The translations under genes were made by a program, and so were the position numbers. The notes under the pieces were generated by a model. The model ran no database searches and was not told where the DNA came from. It saw only the letters and a list, made by a program, of their open reading frames with translations. From Nocardioides euryhalodurans (GTDB taxonomy: Bacteria; Actinomycetota; Actinomycetes; Propionibacteriales; Nocardioidaceae): a stretch of DNA of 64,000 bases. Below are positions 54,523 to 63,661 of this stretch, in pieces. The stretch's first letter is position 1. Each line of letters starts with the position of its first letter. The stretch covers positions 3,660,501 through 3,724,500 of the forward strand of contig NZ_CP038267.1 in NCBI RefSeq assembly GCF_004564375.1, written 5' to 3'.

Positions 54523-56514
54523 TCAGCCGAAGGCGCCGGTCCCGCGGAGGATCCGCCAGACCTGGTCACGGCGGCTGAGGGCGTAGCGGGCCGTGACGTG
54601 GTGGTCGTCGCGCCACACGACCTCGTCGTCGACGACCGGCAGGCAGACCGGTGCGTCCGGACAGAAGGCCGGGTTGAGGTCCACGGTGTGGATGCGCGGC
54701 GACCTGGCCGACTCCGTCTGGAAGTAGCCGTCGCTCGAGGAGCCGCCGACCGGCACGGGAGCGGCGCACTCCGCGGCGTCGGGCGAGGTCGTCAGGCACT
54801 GCGCGGGGTCGAAGGTCTCCGGCATGACCAGACGCTCGACGAGCAGCGTGCTGGGCACGATGTCGGAGATCTTGCCGAGCGTGGCACGGGAGGCCTGCAG
54901 CGTCATCCGGGACAGGGGCTGCTCGGCGCCGTCGCGGCGTTGCACGACCCCGCGCCACGTCCGGTCGTCGCGGGGACGGGACATGATGACGACGACGTCG
55001 GGATCGAGGACCGGCAGGACCTCGTCGTACCAGCCCACCCGGGCGTCCTCGCAGTTCTGCTTCTCCTCCTCGGAGGACTTGCTGTTGAGCAGCTCCTCCT
55101 GCCAGAGGCAGCCCTCGACGACGTTCAGCGAGAGCGTGAGGTCCTGCTCCTCCGCGAGGCGCTCGAACATCGGGACCAGGGACTGCGCCTGGCTGTCCCC
55201 CAGCAGCAGCACGTGGGGGCCGGACCCCTCCGCGACCGTGCACGCCTCGGGGTCCTCCGCGGTGCACCAGCCGACGTCACCGTAGTCGTTGGTGACCTGC
55301 TCCCAGTCGACGTCCGTGGGGACCTGGACCGGGCGCTCGGTGAGCGTGTCGCCGACGCCCTCCTGGCTGCTGGCCAGGACCGGCCGCCTGTCGGCCTCGA
55401 GCAGCGTGGGCACGACGGTGACCGCCAGCACGGCGCTGGCCGCCACGCCCACCACCGCCGGGGTCCAGCTCAGCCGGTCGAGGGTGGAGGACTTCCTGAT
55501 CGGCATCTCCAGCACCTCGTACGACGCCGCCGCGAGGCCGGTGCTCAGCGCGACGGTGAGGACGGCGACGACCCGGGGGCTGGTCGCCAGCACCTCCTGC
55601 AGCACCAGGATCACCGGCCAGTGCCACAGGTAGGTGCCGTAGGAGATCTTGCCGAGGAAGACGGGCACCCGTCGGGAGCACAGCCGCGCGACCGGGCTGT
55701 CGTCGGCGAGCATCAGTGCCGCGACGAGGGCGACCGCGACGACGGTGGCGACCAGGCCTCGGACCGACGGCGAAAGCGGGACGAGCCCGCTGCTGAGCAC
55801 GACGAAGGCGACCAGCGCGGCCCCGGCGACCGGGCCCCACGGGACCCGTACGCCGGGACGGGCGAGCCGGTGGAGCCCCAGCGCAAGCACCGACCCCGCG
55901 AGCAGCTGGTAGAGGCGCGCGTCGGTGCCGTAGTAGGCGTGGTCGGCGTCGACCTGCGCCCAGAAGAGCTGCGAGGCGACCGAGGCCAGCAGCAGCACCA
56001 CCAGGACGCGGGGGATCCACCGACGTCCGACGCGGGTGAGCAGGAGCAGCAGCGCCGGGAAGACGAGGTAGTACTGCTCCTCGATGGCCAGGGACCAGAA
56101 GTGCAGGAACGGGCTCTTCTCGATGTCGGTGGCGAAGTAGCCGCCCTCCGCCTGGCCGAGGAAGTGCCAGTTGACGACGTAGAGCAGGGCGCTCTGCGCG
56201 TCGCGGACCAGCGTGACGCGGGTGGACAGGCCGGCGACGAGGACGAAGACCGCACAGGTGGCGACGATCACGACGGCGGCGGCCGGGAGGAGCCGACGGA
56301 CGCGGCGGGCGTAGAACCGGCCCAGCTGCAGCGTTCCGGTGCGGTCGATCTCGCTGACGATCACGCTCGTCACGAGGAACCCGGAGAGCACGAAGAACAG
56401 GTCGACGCCGATGAAGCCCCCGGACGCCCACGCATGGCCGGTGTGGAAGAGCAGCACGCTGTAGACCGCCAGGGTCCGGAGCCCGTCGAGTGCGGGGCGG
56501 TAGGACCACGACAT
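54523..56514 (-). CDS. acyltransferase OafA/YrhL type with C-terminal SGNH domain
   Basis: 663 residues. N-terminal acyltransferase-3 domain with about ten helices (YRPALDGLRTLAVYSVLLFHTG, GGFIGVDLFFVLSGFL, RFYARRVRRLLPA, SLAIEEQYYLVFP) and a C-terminal extracytoplasmic SGNH domain with Ser in VLLLGDSQAQS and Asp/His in RDDHHVT. Such fusions O-acetylate cell-wall or surface polysaccharides. ATG 56514 is set by TATCCT 7 nt upstream. Divergent from gatC. Confidence 0.92.
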   Translation of the reverse strand: MSWSYRPALDGLRTLAVYSVLLFHTGHAWASGGFIGVDLFFVLSGFLVTSVIVSEIDRTGTLQLGRFYARRVRRLLPAAAVVIVATCAVFVLVAGLSTRVTLVRDAQSALLYVVNWHFLGQAEGGYFATDIEKSPFLHFWSLAIEEQYYLVFPALLLLLTRVGRRWIPRVLVVLLLASVASQLFWAQVDADHAYYGTDARLYQLLAGSVLALGLHRLARPGVRVPWGPVAGAALVAFVVLSSGLVPLSPSVRGLVATVVAVALVAALMLADDSPVARLCSRRVPVFLGKISYGTYLWHWPVILVLQEVLATSPRVVAVLTVALSTGLAAASYEVLEMPIRKSSTLDRLSWTPAVVGVAASAVLAVTVVPTLLEADRRPVLASSQEGVGDTLTERPVQVPTDVDWEQVTNDYGDVGWCTAEDPEACTVAEGSGPHVLLLGDSQAQSLVPMFERLAEEQDLTLSLNVVEGCLWQEELLNSKSSEEEKQNCEDARVGWYDEVLPVLDPDVVVIMSRPRDDRTWRGVVQRRDGAEQPLSRMTLQASRATLGKISDIVPSTLLVERLVMPETFDPAQCLTTSPDAAECAAPVPVGGSSSDGYFQTESARSPRIHTVDLNPAFCPDAPVCLPVVDDEVVWRDDHHVTARYALSRRDQVWRILRGTGAFG

Positions 56515-56521
56515 TGCGCCG

Positions 56522-56527
56522 AGGATA
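56522..56527 (-). promoter_or_regulatory. -10 box of the acyltransferase gene (leaderless type)
   Basis: Minus-strand TATCCT ends 7 nt before ATG 56514; no Shine-Dalgarno sequence. Confidence 0.5.
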
Positions 56528-56608
56528 CGGATCGTGGGGGGTCGGTGCCGCATCGTCGGGACCGTCCCGGACGCCCGACGCGGCGCTCGGCGGCCCGACG
56601 GGTGCACC

Positions 56609-56614
56609 TAGGAT
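56609..56614 (+). promoter_or_regulatory. -10 box of gatCAB (leaderless type)
   Basis: TAGGAT ends 7 nt before ATG 56622. Confidence 0.5.
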
Positions 56615-56621
56615 GGCGCCC

Positions 56622-56936
56622 ATGCCTGAGACCCCCGGAGCGTCCATCTCCCGGGAGCAGGTCGCCCACCTGGCCGACCTGGCCCGGATCGACCTCTCCG
56701 ACGCCGAGCTCGACCACCTGGCGCCGCAGCTGAGCGTGATCCTCGAGTCGATCGCCTCGATCCAGGGCGTCGCCGGTGACGACGTCCCCCCGACCTCGCA
56801 CGCCCTGCCGATGACCAACGTCTTCCGCGACGACGTCGTCGTGCCCGGCCTGACGGCCGAAGAGGCGCTGAGCGGGGCTCCGGAGTCGGAGCAGCAGCGG
56901 TTCAGCGTCCCGCGGATCCTGGGGGACGAGCAGTGA
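56622..56936 (+). CDS. gatC: Asp-tRNA(Asn)/Glu-tRNA(Gln) amidotransferase subunit C
   Basis: 104 residues, helical, with the family pattern [19 protein letters not shown] and [14 protein letters not shown]. Stabilises the GatAB complex that makes Gln-tRNA (and Asn-tRNA) by transamidation. First gene of gatCAB, with a 4-bp overlap to gatA. Confidence 0.94.
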   Translation: MPETPGASISREQVAHLADLARIDLSDAELDHLAPQLSVILESIASIQGVAGDDVPPTSHALPMTNVFRDDVVVPGLTAEEALSGAPESEQQRFSVPRILGDEQ

Positions 56937-58450
56937 GCGACCTGACGAAGAGCACCGCCGCCGACCTCGCCGACGCCATCGCGGCCCGCGAGGTCAGCAG
57001 CGTCGAGCTGACCCGTGCCCACCTCGACCGGATCGCCGCGGTCGACCCCGCCGTCCACGCGTTCCTCCACGTCGACACCGACGGGGCGCTCGCCGAGGCC
57101 GCCGCCTCCGACGCGCGACGCTCGGCGGGCGAGCCGCTGTCCGCGCTCGACGGGGTGCCGATCGCGGTCAAGGACGTGCTGACCACCCGGGGCCTGCCCA
57201 CCACCTGCGGGTCGAAGATCCTCGAGGGCTGGGTGCCTCCCTACGACGCCACCGTCGTGCGCCGGCTCCGCGAGGCCGGGCTGCCGATCCTCGGCAAGAC
57301 CAACATGGACGAGTTCGCGATGGGCTCCTCCACCGAGCACTCCGCCTACGGACCGACCCGCAACCCGTGGGACCTCGACCGGATCCCCGGCGGTTCCGGG
57401 GGCGGTTCGGCCGCCGCGGTGGCAGCGTTCGAGGCACCGCTGGCCATCGGCACCGACACCGGCGGCTCGATCCGGCAGCCGGGTGCGGTCACCGGCACGG
57501 TCGGCGTCAAGCCGACGTACGGCGGGGTGTCCCGCTACGGCCTCGTCGCGCTCGCCAACTCCCTCGACCAGGCCGGCCCGGTCACCCGCACGGTCCACGA
57601 CGCCGCGCTGCTCCACGAGCTGATCGGCGGCCACGACCCGCTCGACTCGACCAGCATCGACCAGCCGCTGCCGGGGCTGCTCGACGCGGTCCGCGAGGGT
57701 GCCTCCGGCGACCTGACCGGCGTCCGGATCGGGGTCGTGACGGAGCTGGGTGGCGAGGGCTACCAGTCCGGCGTGCTCAGCCGCTTCCGCGAGTCGGTCG
57801 ACCTGATGGTCAAGGCCGGAGCCGAGGTGGTCGAGGTGTCGTGCCCGAGCTTCGTGCACGCGCTGGCCACCTACTACCTGATCCTCCCGGCCGAGGCGTC
57901 GAGCAACCTCGCGAAGTTCGACGCCATGCGCTACGGCCTCCGGGTCGTGCCCGAGGGCGACCCGAGCGCCGAGGAGGTGATGCGGGCTACCCGTGACGCC
58001 GGGTTCGGCGACGAGGTGAAGCGACGCATCATCCTCGGCACGTACGCCCTCTCCAGCGGCTACTACGACGCCTACTACGGCCAGGCGCAGAAGGTCCGCA
58101 CCCTCATCACCCGGGACTTCGACGCGGCCTTCGGTCAGGTCGACGTGCTGGTGTCGCCGACGGCGCCGACGACGGCGTTCAAGCTGGGTGAGAAGCTCGA
58201 CGACCCGCTGGCGATGTACCTCAACGACCTCGCCACCATCCCCGCCAACCTCTCCGGCGTCCCCGGCATCTCGGTGCCGAGCGGTCTCGCCGACGAGGAC
58301 GGCCTGCCGACCGGCGTCCAGATCCTCGCGCCCGCGCTCGCCGACGACCGGGTCTACCGGGTCGGTGCCGCGCTCGAGACGCTGCTCAACCGTGAGTGGG
58401 GCGGGCCGCTGCTCGACCGCGCCCCGACCCTGGAAGGAACCTCGGCATGA
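56933..58450 (+). CDS. gatA: Asp-tRNA(Asn)/Glu-tRNA(Gln) amidotransferase subunit A
   Basis: Amidase that releases ammonia from glutamine, 505 residues. The Ser-cisSer-Lys triad is visible: Lys in IAVKDVL (about 80), Ser in [12 protein letters not shown] and the nucleophile Ser in TGGSIRQP (about 180). GTG 56933 overlaps gatC; the stop overlaps gatB by 4 bp, so the three subunits are coupled. Confidence 0.96.
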   Translation: MSDLTKSTAADLADAIAAREVSSVELTRAHLDRIAAVDPAVHAFLHVDTDGALAEAAASDARRSAGEPLSALDGVPIAVKDVLTTRGLPTTCGSKILEGWVPPYDATVVRRLREAGLPILGKTNMDEFAMGSSTEHSAYGPTRNPWDLDRIPGGSGGGSAAAVAAFEAPLAIGTDTGGSIRQPGAVTGTVGVKPTYGGVSRYGLVALANSLDQAGPVTRTVHDAALLHELIGGHDPLDSTSIDQPLPGLLDAVREGASGDLTGVRIGVVTELGGEGYQSGVLSRFRESVDLMVKAGAEVVEVSCPSFVHALATYYLILPAEASSNLAKFDAMRYGLRVVPEGDPSAEEVMRATRDAGFGDEVKRRIILGTYALSSGYYDAYYGQAQKVRTLITRDFDAAFGQVDVLVSPTAPTTAFKLGEKLDDPLAMYLNDLATIPANLSGVPGISVPSGLADEDGLPTGVQILAPALADDRVYRVGAALETLLNREWGGPLLDRAPTLEGTSA

Positions 58451-59955
58451 CGTCTGCGTCCGGGACCGCGACCCTCCTCCCCTTCGAGGAGGCGCTCGAG
58501 AAGTTCGACCCCGCCCTCGGCCTCGAGGTCCACGTCGAGCTCAACACCAACACCAAGATGTTCTGCGGCTGCCCGGCCGTCTTCGGCGGCGACCCGAACA
58601 CCCAGGTCTGCCCCACCTGCCTCGGCCTGCCCGGCGCGATGCCCGTGGTTAACCGGGTGGCGGTGGAGTCGGCGATCCGGATCGGCCTCGCGCTCAACTG
58701 CTCCATCGCCGAGTGGTGCCGCTTCGCCCGGAAGAACTACTTCTACCCGGACATGCCGAAGAACTTCCAGACCTCCCAGTACGACGAGCCGATCGCGTTC
58801 GAGGGCTGGATGGACGTCGACGTGGACGGCGAGACCTTCCGCGTGGAGATCGAGCGCGCCCACATGGAGGAGGACACCGGCAAGTCGCTGCACGTCGGCG
58901 GCTCCACCGGCCGGATCCACGGCGCCGACCACTCGCTCGTCGACTACAACCGGGCCGGCATCCCCCTGATCGAGATCGTCACCAAGCCGATCACCGGCGC
59001 GGGGGAGAAGGCGCCGGCGGTGGCGCGCGCCTACGTCGCGCAGCTGCGCGACCTGATCGTCGCGCTCGGTGTCTCCGAGGCCCGGATGGACCAGGGCAAC
59101 CTGCGTGCTGACGTGAACCTCTCGCTGGCGCCGAAGGGCTCGGGAGTGCTCGGCACCCGCACCGAGACCAAGAACGTCAACTCGTTCCGCTCCGTCGAGC
59201 GGGCGGTGCGCTACGAGATGCAGCGGCACGCCGCGATCCTGGACGCCGGAGGCTCCATCACCCAGGAGACCCGCCACTGGCACGAGGACACCGGGGTCAC
59301 CACGAGCGGCCGCGAGAAGTCCGACGCCGAGGACTACCGCTACTTCCCCGAGCCCGACCTGGTGCCGGTGGCGCCGTCACGCGAGTGGGTCGAGGAGCTG
59401 CGCGGGACGCTGCCGGAGAACCCGACCGCGCGACGGGCCCGGCTGCAGGCCGAGTGGGGCTTCTCCGACCTCGAGATGCGCGACACCGTCGGTGCGGGCG
59501 CGCTCGGGCTGGTCGAGGAGACCGTCGCTGCCGGCGTCGTACCGCAGGCGGCGCGCAAGTGGTGGCTCTCCGAGCTCGCCCGCCGCGCCAACGAGCAGGG
59601 CACCGACGTGGCCTCCCTCGGGGTCTCGCCCGCGGACGTCGCGGGGGTCCAGGCGCTGGTCGACGCCGGCACCATCAACGACAAGCTGGCCCGCCAGGTC
59701 TTCGAGGGGCTGTACGCCGGCGAGGGCACGCCTGAGGAGATCGTCGCGGCCCGCGGGCTGGCGATCGTCTCCGACGACGGCGCGCTGGGTGCGGCCGTCG
59801 ACAACGCGATCGCCGCCAACCCGGACGTCGCGCAGAAGATCCGCGACGGCAAGGTTGCGGCGGCCGGTGCGCTGATCGGCGCGGTCATGAAGGAGATGCG
59901 CGGCCAGGCCGACGCCGGGCGGGTCCGCGAGCTGGTCCTGGAGCGGCTTTCCTGA
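58447..59955 (+). CDS. gatB: Asp-tRNA(Asn)/Glu-tRNA(Gln) amidotransferase subunit B
   Basis: 502 residues. Kinase/transferase subunit that activates the misacylated tRNA and takes up ammonia: [18 protein letters not shown] with a zinc-type Cys set (CGCP ... CPTC), the [13 protein letters not shown] core, and the C-terminal YqeY/helical tail that binds the tRNA elbow. ATG 58447 overlaps the gatA stop. An 84-bp gap with no clear hairpin separates it from convergent cobQ. Confidence 0.96.
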   Translation: MTSASGTATLLPFEEALEKFDPALGLEVHVELNTNTKMFCGCPAVFGGDPNTQVCPTCLGLPGAMPVVNRVAVESAIRIGLALNCSIAEWCRFARKNYFYPDMPKNFQTSQYDEPIAFEGWMDVDVDGETFRVEIERAHMEEDTGKSLHVGGSTGRIHGADHSLVDYNRAGIPLIEIVTKPITGAGEKAPAVARAYVAQLRDLIVALGVSEARMDQGNLRADVNLSLAPKGSGVLGTRTETKNVNSFRSVERAVRYEMQRHAAILDAGGSITQETRHWHEDTGVTTSGREKSDAEDYRYFPEPDLVPVAPSREWVEELRGTLPENPTARRARLQAEWGFSDLEMRDTVGAGALGLVEETVAAGVVPQAARKWWLSELARRANEQGTDVASLGVSPADVAGVQALVDAGTINDKLARQVFEGLYAGEGTPEEIVAARGLAIVSDDGALGAAVDNAIAANPDVAQKIRDGKVAAAGALIGAVMKEMRGQADAGRVRELVLERLS

Positions 59956-60039
59956 CAGTCGGCGTCCCCTGCGTGTCACTTCGCGCCGCGTCGACGTAGG
60001 ACAGCAGCGAGGACGCGCCGACTCGGCGGTGGGCGGGGC

Positions 60040-61536
60040 TCAGCCGACCAGCCCGCCCGTGACCGGGCGGAGCCCGGCGGGGGCGCCGTCGCTGACGAGG
60101 GCCAGCACGGCGTCGAGGTCGAGGTGCTCCTCCAGCGCGTCGGCGATGGTGTCGAGGCGTGCCTCGCGGGCGGCGGTGAACGACACCGTCCCGAACCGGA
60201 GGCCGTCACGCCCGCAGGCCTGGGCGGTCTCCCGCAGCCAGGCCCACCGGAACGCGTCACCCTCCAGGCAGCCGTGCCACATCGTGCCGAGCACCGGACC
60301 CGAGCGGACGCCTCCGGGCAGCTCGTCGCCGGCAGCGACCGCGACGCGGCCGTGGTGGATCTCGTACCCGGTGACCGGGGCGTCCAGCGCGGTGCCGGAC
60401 CGGGTGGCGAGCACCTTGTCGGAGCCGAACGTCGTCGTCGCCTCGAGCAGGCCCAGCCCGGCCACGCGGGTGCCGGGCGGGCCCTCGACCCCGTCAGGGT
60501 CCTCGATCTCGCGACCGAGCATCTGGAAGCCCCCACAGATACCGAGCACCGGCCCGCCGCGCGCCGCGTGCGCGCGCACCGCGTCGGCGAGCCCGTGCTC
60601 CCGCAGCCAGCCGAGGTCGGCGATCGTCGCGCGGGTGCCGGGGAGCACCACCACGTCGGCGGAGCGGATGCCTCGCGGGTCGTCGACGAAGTCGACCTCG
60701 ACGTCCGGCTCGAGGCAGAGGGCGTCGGCGTCGGTGAAGTTGCTGATCCGGGGCAGCCGCACCACCGCCACCCGGAGCCGCGCCCGTCCCGGATCCGCCG
60801 GGGTCGGTCGCTCCCGCACCGACAGCGAGTCCTCGGAGTCCAGCCACAGCCCCGGCAGCCAGGGGACCACGCCGAGCACGGGCCGTCCGGTGAGGCTCCG
60901 GATCTGCGTGAGGGCCGGGTCGAGCAGGCTGACGTCGCCCCGGAACCGGTTGATCACGAGCCCGCTGACCAGGGCCTGGTCTGCTTCGTCCAGCAGCGCG
61001 AGCGTGCCGTGCATGGCGGCGAACACGCCGCCCCGGTCGATGTCGCCCACCAGGAGCGACGGGATCCCGGCGTGCCGGGCGAGACCCATGTTGACGTAGT
61101 CGTGGGCACGCAGGTTGATCTCCGCGGGGGAGCCGGCGCCCTCGCAGACCACGACGTCGAAGCGGCTCGCGAGGTCGTCGTAGGCGTCGTACGCCGCGCG
61201 GGCCAGGGGCGTCCGGCTGCCCGCGAACTCGCCCGCGTCCAGCGAACCGGCCGGCCGCCCCATGACCACGACGTGGCTGCGCAGGTCGCTGCCGGGCTTG
61301 AGCAGCACGGGGTTCATCGCCGCCTCCGGCTCGGCCCGGGCGGCCAACGCCTGGACCCACTGCGCCCGGCCGATCTCCGCCCCGTCCACGGTCACCATGG
61401 AGTTGTTGGACATGTTCTGCGCCTTGAACGGCGCGACCCGCAGGCCGCGCCGCACCAGGGCGCGACAGAGCCCCGTCGTCACCACCGTCTTGCCCGCGTC
61501 GGACGTGGTCCCCAGCACCATCAGGCTCCCGCTCAC
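60040..61536 (-). CDS. cobQ: cobyric acid synthase CobQ
   Basis: Adds four amide groups to cobyrinic acid a,c-diamide in B12 synthesis. 498 residues: dethiobiotin synthetase-like P-loop VLGTTSDAGKT (about 7-17), the VAPFKAQNMSNNS stretch, CEGAGSPAEINL, and the glutamine amidotransferase domain with the nucleophile Cys in GICGGFQMLG (about 335) and a late HGCLEGDAFR. No other cob genes are in the window; a cobalamin-binding protein lies 6 kb upstream and a B12-type radical SAM protein further away. GTG 61536 is set by TAGGGT 6 nt upstream. Confidence 0.93.
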   Translation of the reverse strand: MSGSLMVLGTTSDAGKTVVTTGLCRALVRRGLRVAPFKAQNMSNNSMVTVDGAEIGRAQWVQALAARAEPEAAMNPVLLKPGSDLRSHVVVMGRPAGSLDAGEFAGSRTPLARAAYDAYDDLASRFDVVVCEGAGSPAEINLRAHDYVNMGLARHAGIPSLLVGDIDRGGVFAAMHGTLALLDEADQALVSGLVINRFRGDVSLLDPALTQIRSLTGRPVLGVVPWLPGLWLDSEDSLSVRERPTPADPGRARLRVAVVRLPRISNFTDADALCLEPDVEVDFVDDPRGIRSADVVVLPGTRATIADLGWLREHGLADAVRAHAARGGPVLGICGGFQMLGREIEDPDGVEGPPGTRVAGLGLLEATTTFGSDKVLATRSGTALDAPVTGYEIHHGRVAVAAGDELPGGVRSGPVLGTMWHGCLEGDAFRWAWLRETAQACGRDGLRFGTVSFTAAREARLDTIADALEEHLDLDAVLALVSDGAPAGLRPVTGGLVG

Positions 61537-61542
61537 GGGGAG

Positions 61543-61548
61543 ACCCTA
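61543..61548 (-). promoter_or_regulatory. -10 box of cobQ (leaderless type)
   Basis: Minus-strand TAGGGT ends 6 nt before GTG 61536. Confidence 0.5.
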
Positions 61549-61725
61549 GGGGCGCTGGTCGGACCGGGTCCGAGTGGTCCGGGTGCGCCGACGACTGGCC
61601 GTCGCGCCCGTTCGGCGGTAACGTCACGGGCCGATTCCGAGCAGTCGGGGTCGATCCCGTCGCCAGAGGGAGGCTGCGGGGGCATGGGGAGAGCATGACG
61701 GGGGACTGAACTGGGAGGGAAACCC

Positions 61726-61833
61726 TTGTCGATGCACCACTCGTCCATGCGCTCCGCCGCGCGCCGGCCCCACCTCAGGCCCCCCGGGGGGCCGCCCGTC
61801 CGGTCCGGGGAGCTGCCACCGCGGATCGGGTAG
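61726..61833 (+). CDS. putative 35-residue leader ORF upstream of the flavohemoglobin
   Basis: TTG 61726 lies 6 nt after GGGAGGG and runs to TAG 61831-61833, 5 bp before the flavohemoglobin ATG. The peptide is basic with two His close to its start (MHHSS from the internal ATG 61732) and a Pro/Gly/Arg-rich tail. It spans the palindrome at 61778-61793. The 302-bp gap between cobQ and the flavohemoglobin holds nothing else clear. A coupled or attenuating leader peptide is possible, but the frame could be chance. Confidence 0.35.
   Translation: MSMHHSSMRSAARRPHLRPPGGPPVRSGELPPRIG
61778..61793. promoter_or_regulatory. 16-bp perfect GC palindrome in the NO operon leader
   Basis: GGCCCCCC followed directly by GGGGGGCC, inside the putative leader ORF and 46 bp before the flavohemoglobin start. 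With no loop bases it needs opening of the centre to form a hairpin; it could slow ribosomes or polymerase. Confidence 0.35.
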
Positions 61834-61838
61834 GTCCG

Positions 61839-63014
61839 ATGGAGGCCTCTGCACTGCAGCGCAGCTGGGACCGGGTGGCCGCACACGGCGACAAGGTGGC
61901 GCTGTTCTTCTATTCGCACGTCTTCGTGTCGCACCCCGAGGTGCGGGCGATGTTCCCGCTCTCCATGGCGGGTCAGCGCGACAAGTTCGTCAGCGCCCTC
62001 GGCCGGATCGTCAGCCACGCCGACCAGATGGAGAACGACGCTGCCTTCCTGCAGCACCTGGGGCGGGACCACCGCAAGTACGCGGTCGTCGCGGAGCACT
62101 ACGACGCTGTCGGCGCCTCGCTGTTCGCGACGCTCAAGCACTTCCTGGGGTCTGAGTGGGACGAGGAGCTCGCCCAGGACTGGGCCGCGGCCTACCAGGT
62201 CATCGCGCGGATCATGGTCGAGGCGGCGGAGACGTCGTCGGAGTCCAGCCCCGACTGGTGGGACGCCGAGGTGCTCTCGGTGGAGCGGCGGACCATGGAC
62301 CTCACGCACCTGCGGCTGCGCCCTGGTCGCGCCTACCCGTTCTCACCCGGGCAGTCACTGTCGATGGAGATCCCGCAACGCCCCCGGCAGTGGCGCTACT
62401 TCAGCCCGGCCAACGCCCCCCGGCCGGACGGCTCGCTCGACCTCCACGTGCAACAGATCGACGGAGGCCAGGTGAGCCCGGCGGTCGTGCGGTCCCTGAA
62501 GGTCGGGGACCACGTGAAGCTGGGGGCTCCGGTGGGCGATCGGCTGACCCGACGGGCGGGCGACGACGGCGACCTGCTGATGGTGGCCGGTGGCACCGGT
62601 CTCGCACCGCTCCTCGCGGTCATCGAGCAGATCGACGACGAGTGGAGGCGGTCGCGCATCGCTCCGAGGGTCCACCTGCTCCACGGAGTCCGGATGCCGT
62701 GGCACCTCCACGAGCGCCACCGGCTGCGGGAGCTCGCCCGGGAGCGGCTGTGGTTCCAGTACACCGAGGTCGTGTCGGACGACGCGTCGTACCCCGGTAC
62801 GCGCGGGTTGGTCGGCACGGTCGCGGCCCGGCAGGCGCTGCACGGGCGCACCGCGATGGTCTGCGGGGGACCGCAGATGGTGGCGCACACGCTGCAGAAG
62901 CTGGCTGCCACCGGCATGCCGCCCGAGCACATCAAGTACGAGCACTTCTACTACCCGGCCGACGAGCACGCCGCCGCCGAGCCGGAGCTGACCAGGTCAG
63001 GAGACACCAGATGA
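61839..63014 (+). CDS. flavohemoglobin (globin plus FAD/NAD reductase)
   Basis: 391 residues. The globin domain (about 1-135) keeps the haem-pocket residues of flavohemoglobins: B10 Tyr in FFYSHVF, E7 Gln in AGQRDKF, proximal His in LGRDHRKY and the following Tyr in EHYDAVG. The reductase part has the FAD motif RYFSPAN (about 188) and the NAD motif AGGTGLAPL (about 250), with a C-terminal KYEHFYYP. The RYFSPAN form and divergent C-terminus resemble the type II actinobacterial group, whose NO dioxygenase activity is doubtful. ATG 61839. Its stop overlaps the next start by 4 bp. With a nitric oxide synthase two genes on, it may detoxify NO, tune its level, or pass electrons to the synthase. Confidence 0.88.
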   Translation: MEASALQRSWDRVAAHGDKVALFFYSHVFVSHPEVRAMFPLSMAGQRDKFVSALGRIVSHADQMENDAAFLQHLGRDHRKYAVVAEHYDAVGASLFATLKHFLGSEWDEELAQDWAAAYQVIARIMVEAAETSSESSPDWWDAEVLSVERRTMDLTHLRLRPGRAYPFSPGQSLSMEIPQRPRQWRYFSPANAPRPDGSLDLHVQQIDGGQVSPAVVRSLKVGDHVKLGAPVGDRLTRRAGDDGDLLMVAGGTGLAPLLAVIEQIDDEWRRSRIAPRVHLLHGVRMPWHLHERHRLRELARERLWFQYTEVVSDDASYPGTRGLVGTVAARQALHGRTAMVCGGPQMVAHTLQKLAATGMPPEHIKYEHFYYPADEHAAAEPELTRSGDTR

Positions 63015-63628
63015 TCGACACCGACCACCGCCAGGACCCGTCGCAGCGCAGGATGCCTGACTCGATCCGCGACGAGACGTTCCAGCGCCGTGTCCTCGGC
63101 GGCCTCGACCAGGACGAGGTGTACGCCTACCTCGACCGGCTGGCCGACCAGGTGGAGGCCGCGGAGCAGGAGCTCAGCGGCACCCTGGCGGAGAACGAGC
63201 GGCTCCGTCGGGAGCTGCAGCGGGTCCAGGGCGAGCTCGACGAGTACGAACAGATCGGCGACCGGGTCAACGAGCAGGTCGTCGACCTCTTCAGCCAGGC
63301 GCAGCTCGTGGCCGAGGAGATGGTCCAGGACGTCCGCCGGGACGCCCGCGAGCGCATCGACCAGGCCCGCGCGCACGAGCGCAAGATCGTCGAGCAGGCC
63401 CTCGACACGGCAGGGAAGCAGGTGAGCACCTACGCCCGCTCGGCCCAGGACCAGATGCGGTCGATCCTGGACACGTTCGCCACCGAGGTGGACCGGCTCG
63501 GCACGCCGCTGGCGGGGGAGGCGGGTGCGGGGACTCCGGGGCCCACCGACCCGCTCGTGGACGACTGGCTGGACCCCCAGACCCCCTCCCGGAACGGCCG
63601 CGGGCCGGAGTCCGCCGGCTCGCGCTGA
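63011..63628 (+). CDS. DivIVA-like coiled-coil protein
   Basis: 205 residues. An N-terminal DivIVA-type start (RDETFQRRVLGGLDQDEVYAYLDRLADQVE, given here as motif span about 20-49) is followed by a long coiled coil to about residue 165 and a Pro/Gly-rich tail. DivIVA-family proteins bind curved membrane and recruit partners to poles or septa. It is neither Wag31 itself (too short, wrong context) nor SepIVA by obvious signs. ATG 63011 overlaps the flavohemoglobin stop; the NOS gene starts 34 bp after its end. Confidence 0.75.
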   Translation: MIDTDHRQDPSQRRMPDSIRDETFQRRVLGGLDQDEVYAYLDRLADQVEAAEQELSGTLAENERLRRELQRVQGELDEYEQIGDRVNEQVVDLFSQAQLVAEEMVQDVRRDARERIDQARAHERKIVEQALDTAGKQVSTYARSAQDQMRSILDTFATEVDRLGTPLAGEAGAGTPGPTDPLVDDWLDPQTPSRNGRGPESAGSR

Positions 63629-63661
63629 GCGGTGCGCGGCCTACCCCCCGAAGGACGTGAC

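Noticed and set aside
59957..60021. AGTCGGCG ... CGCCGACT inverted repeat as a gatB/cobQ terminator
   Set aside because: The arms are only 8 bp and about 45 bp apart; not convincing without expression data.
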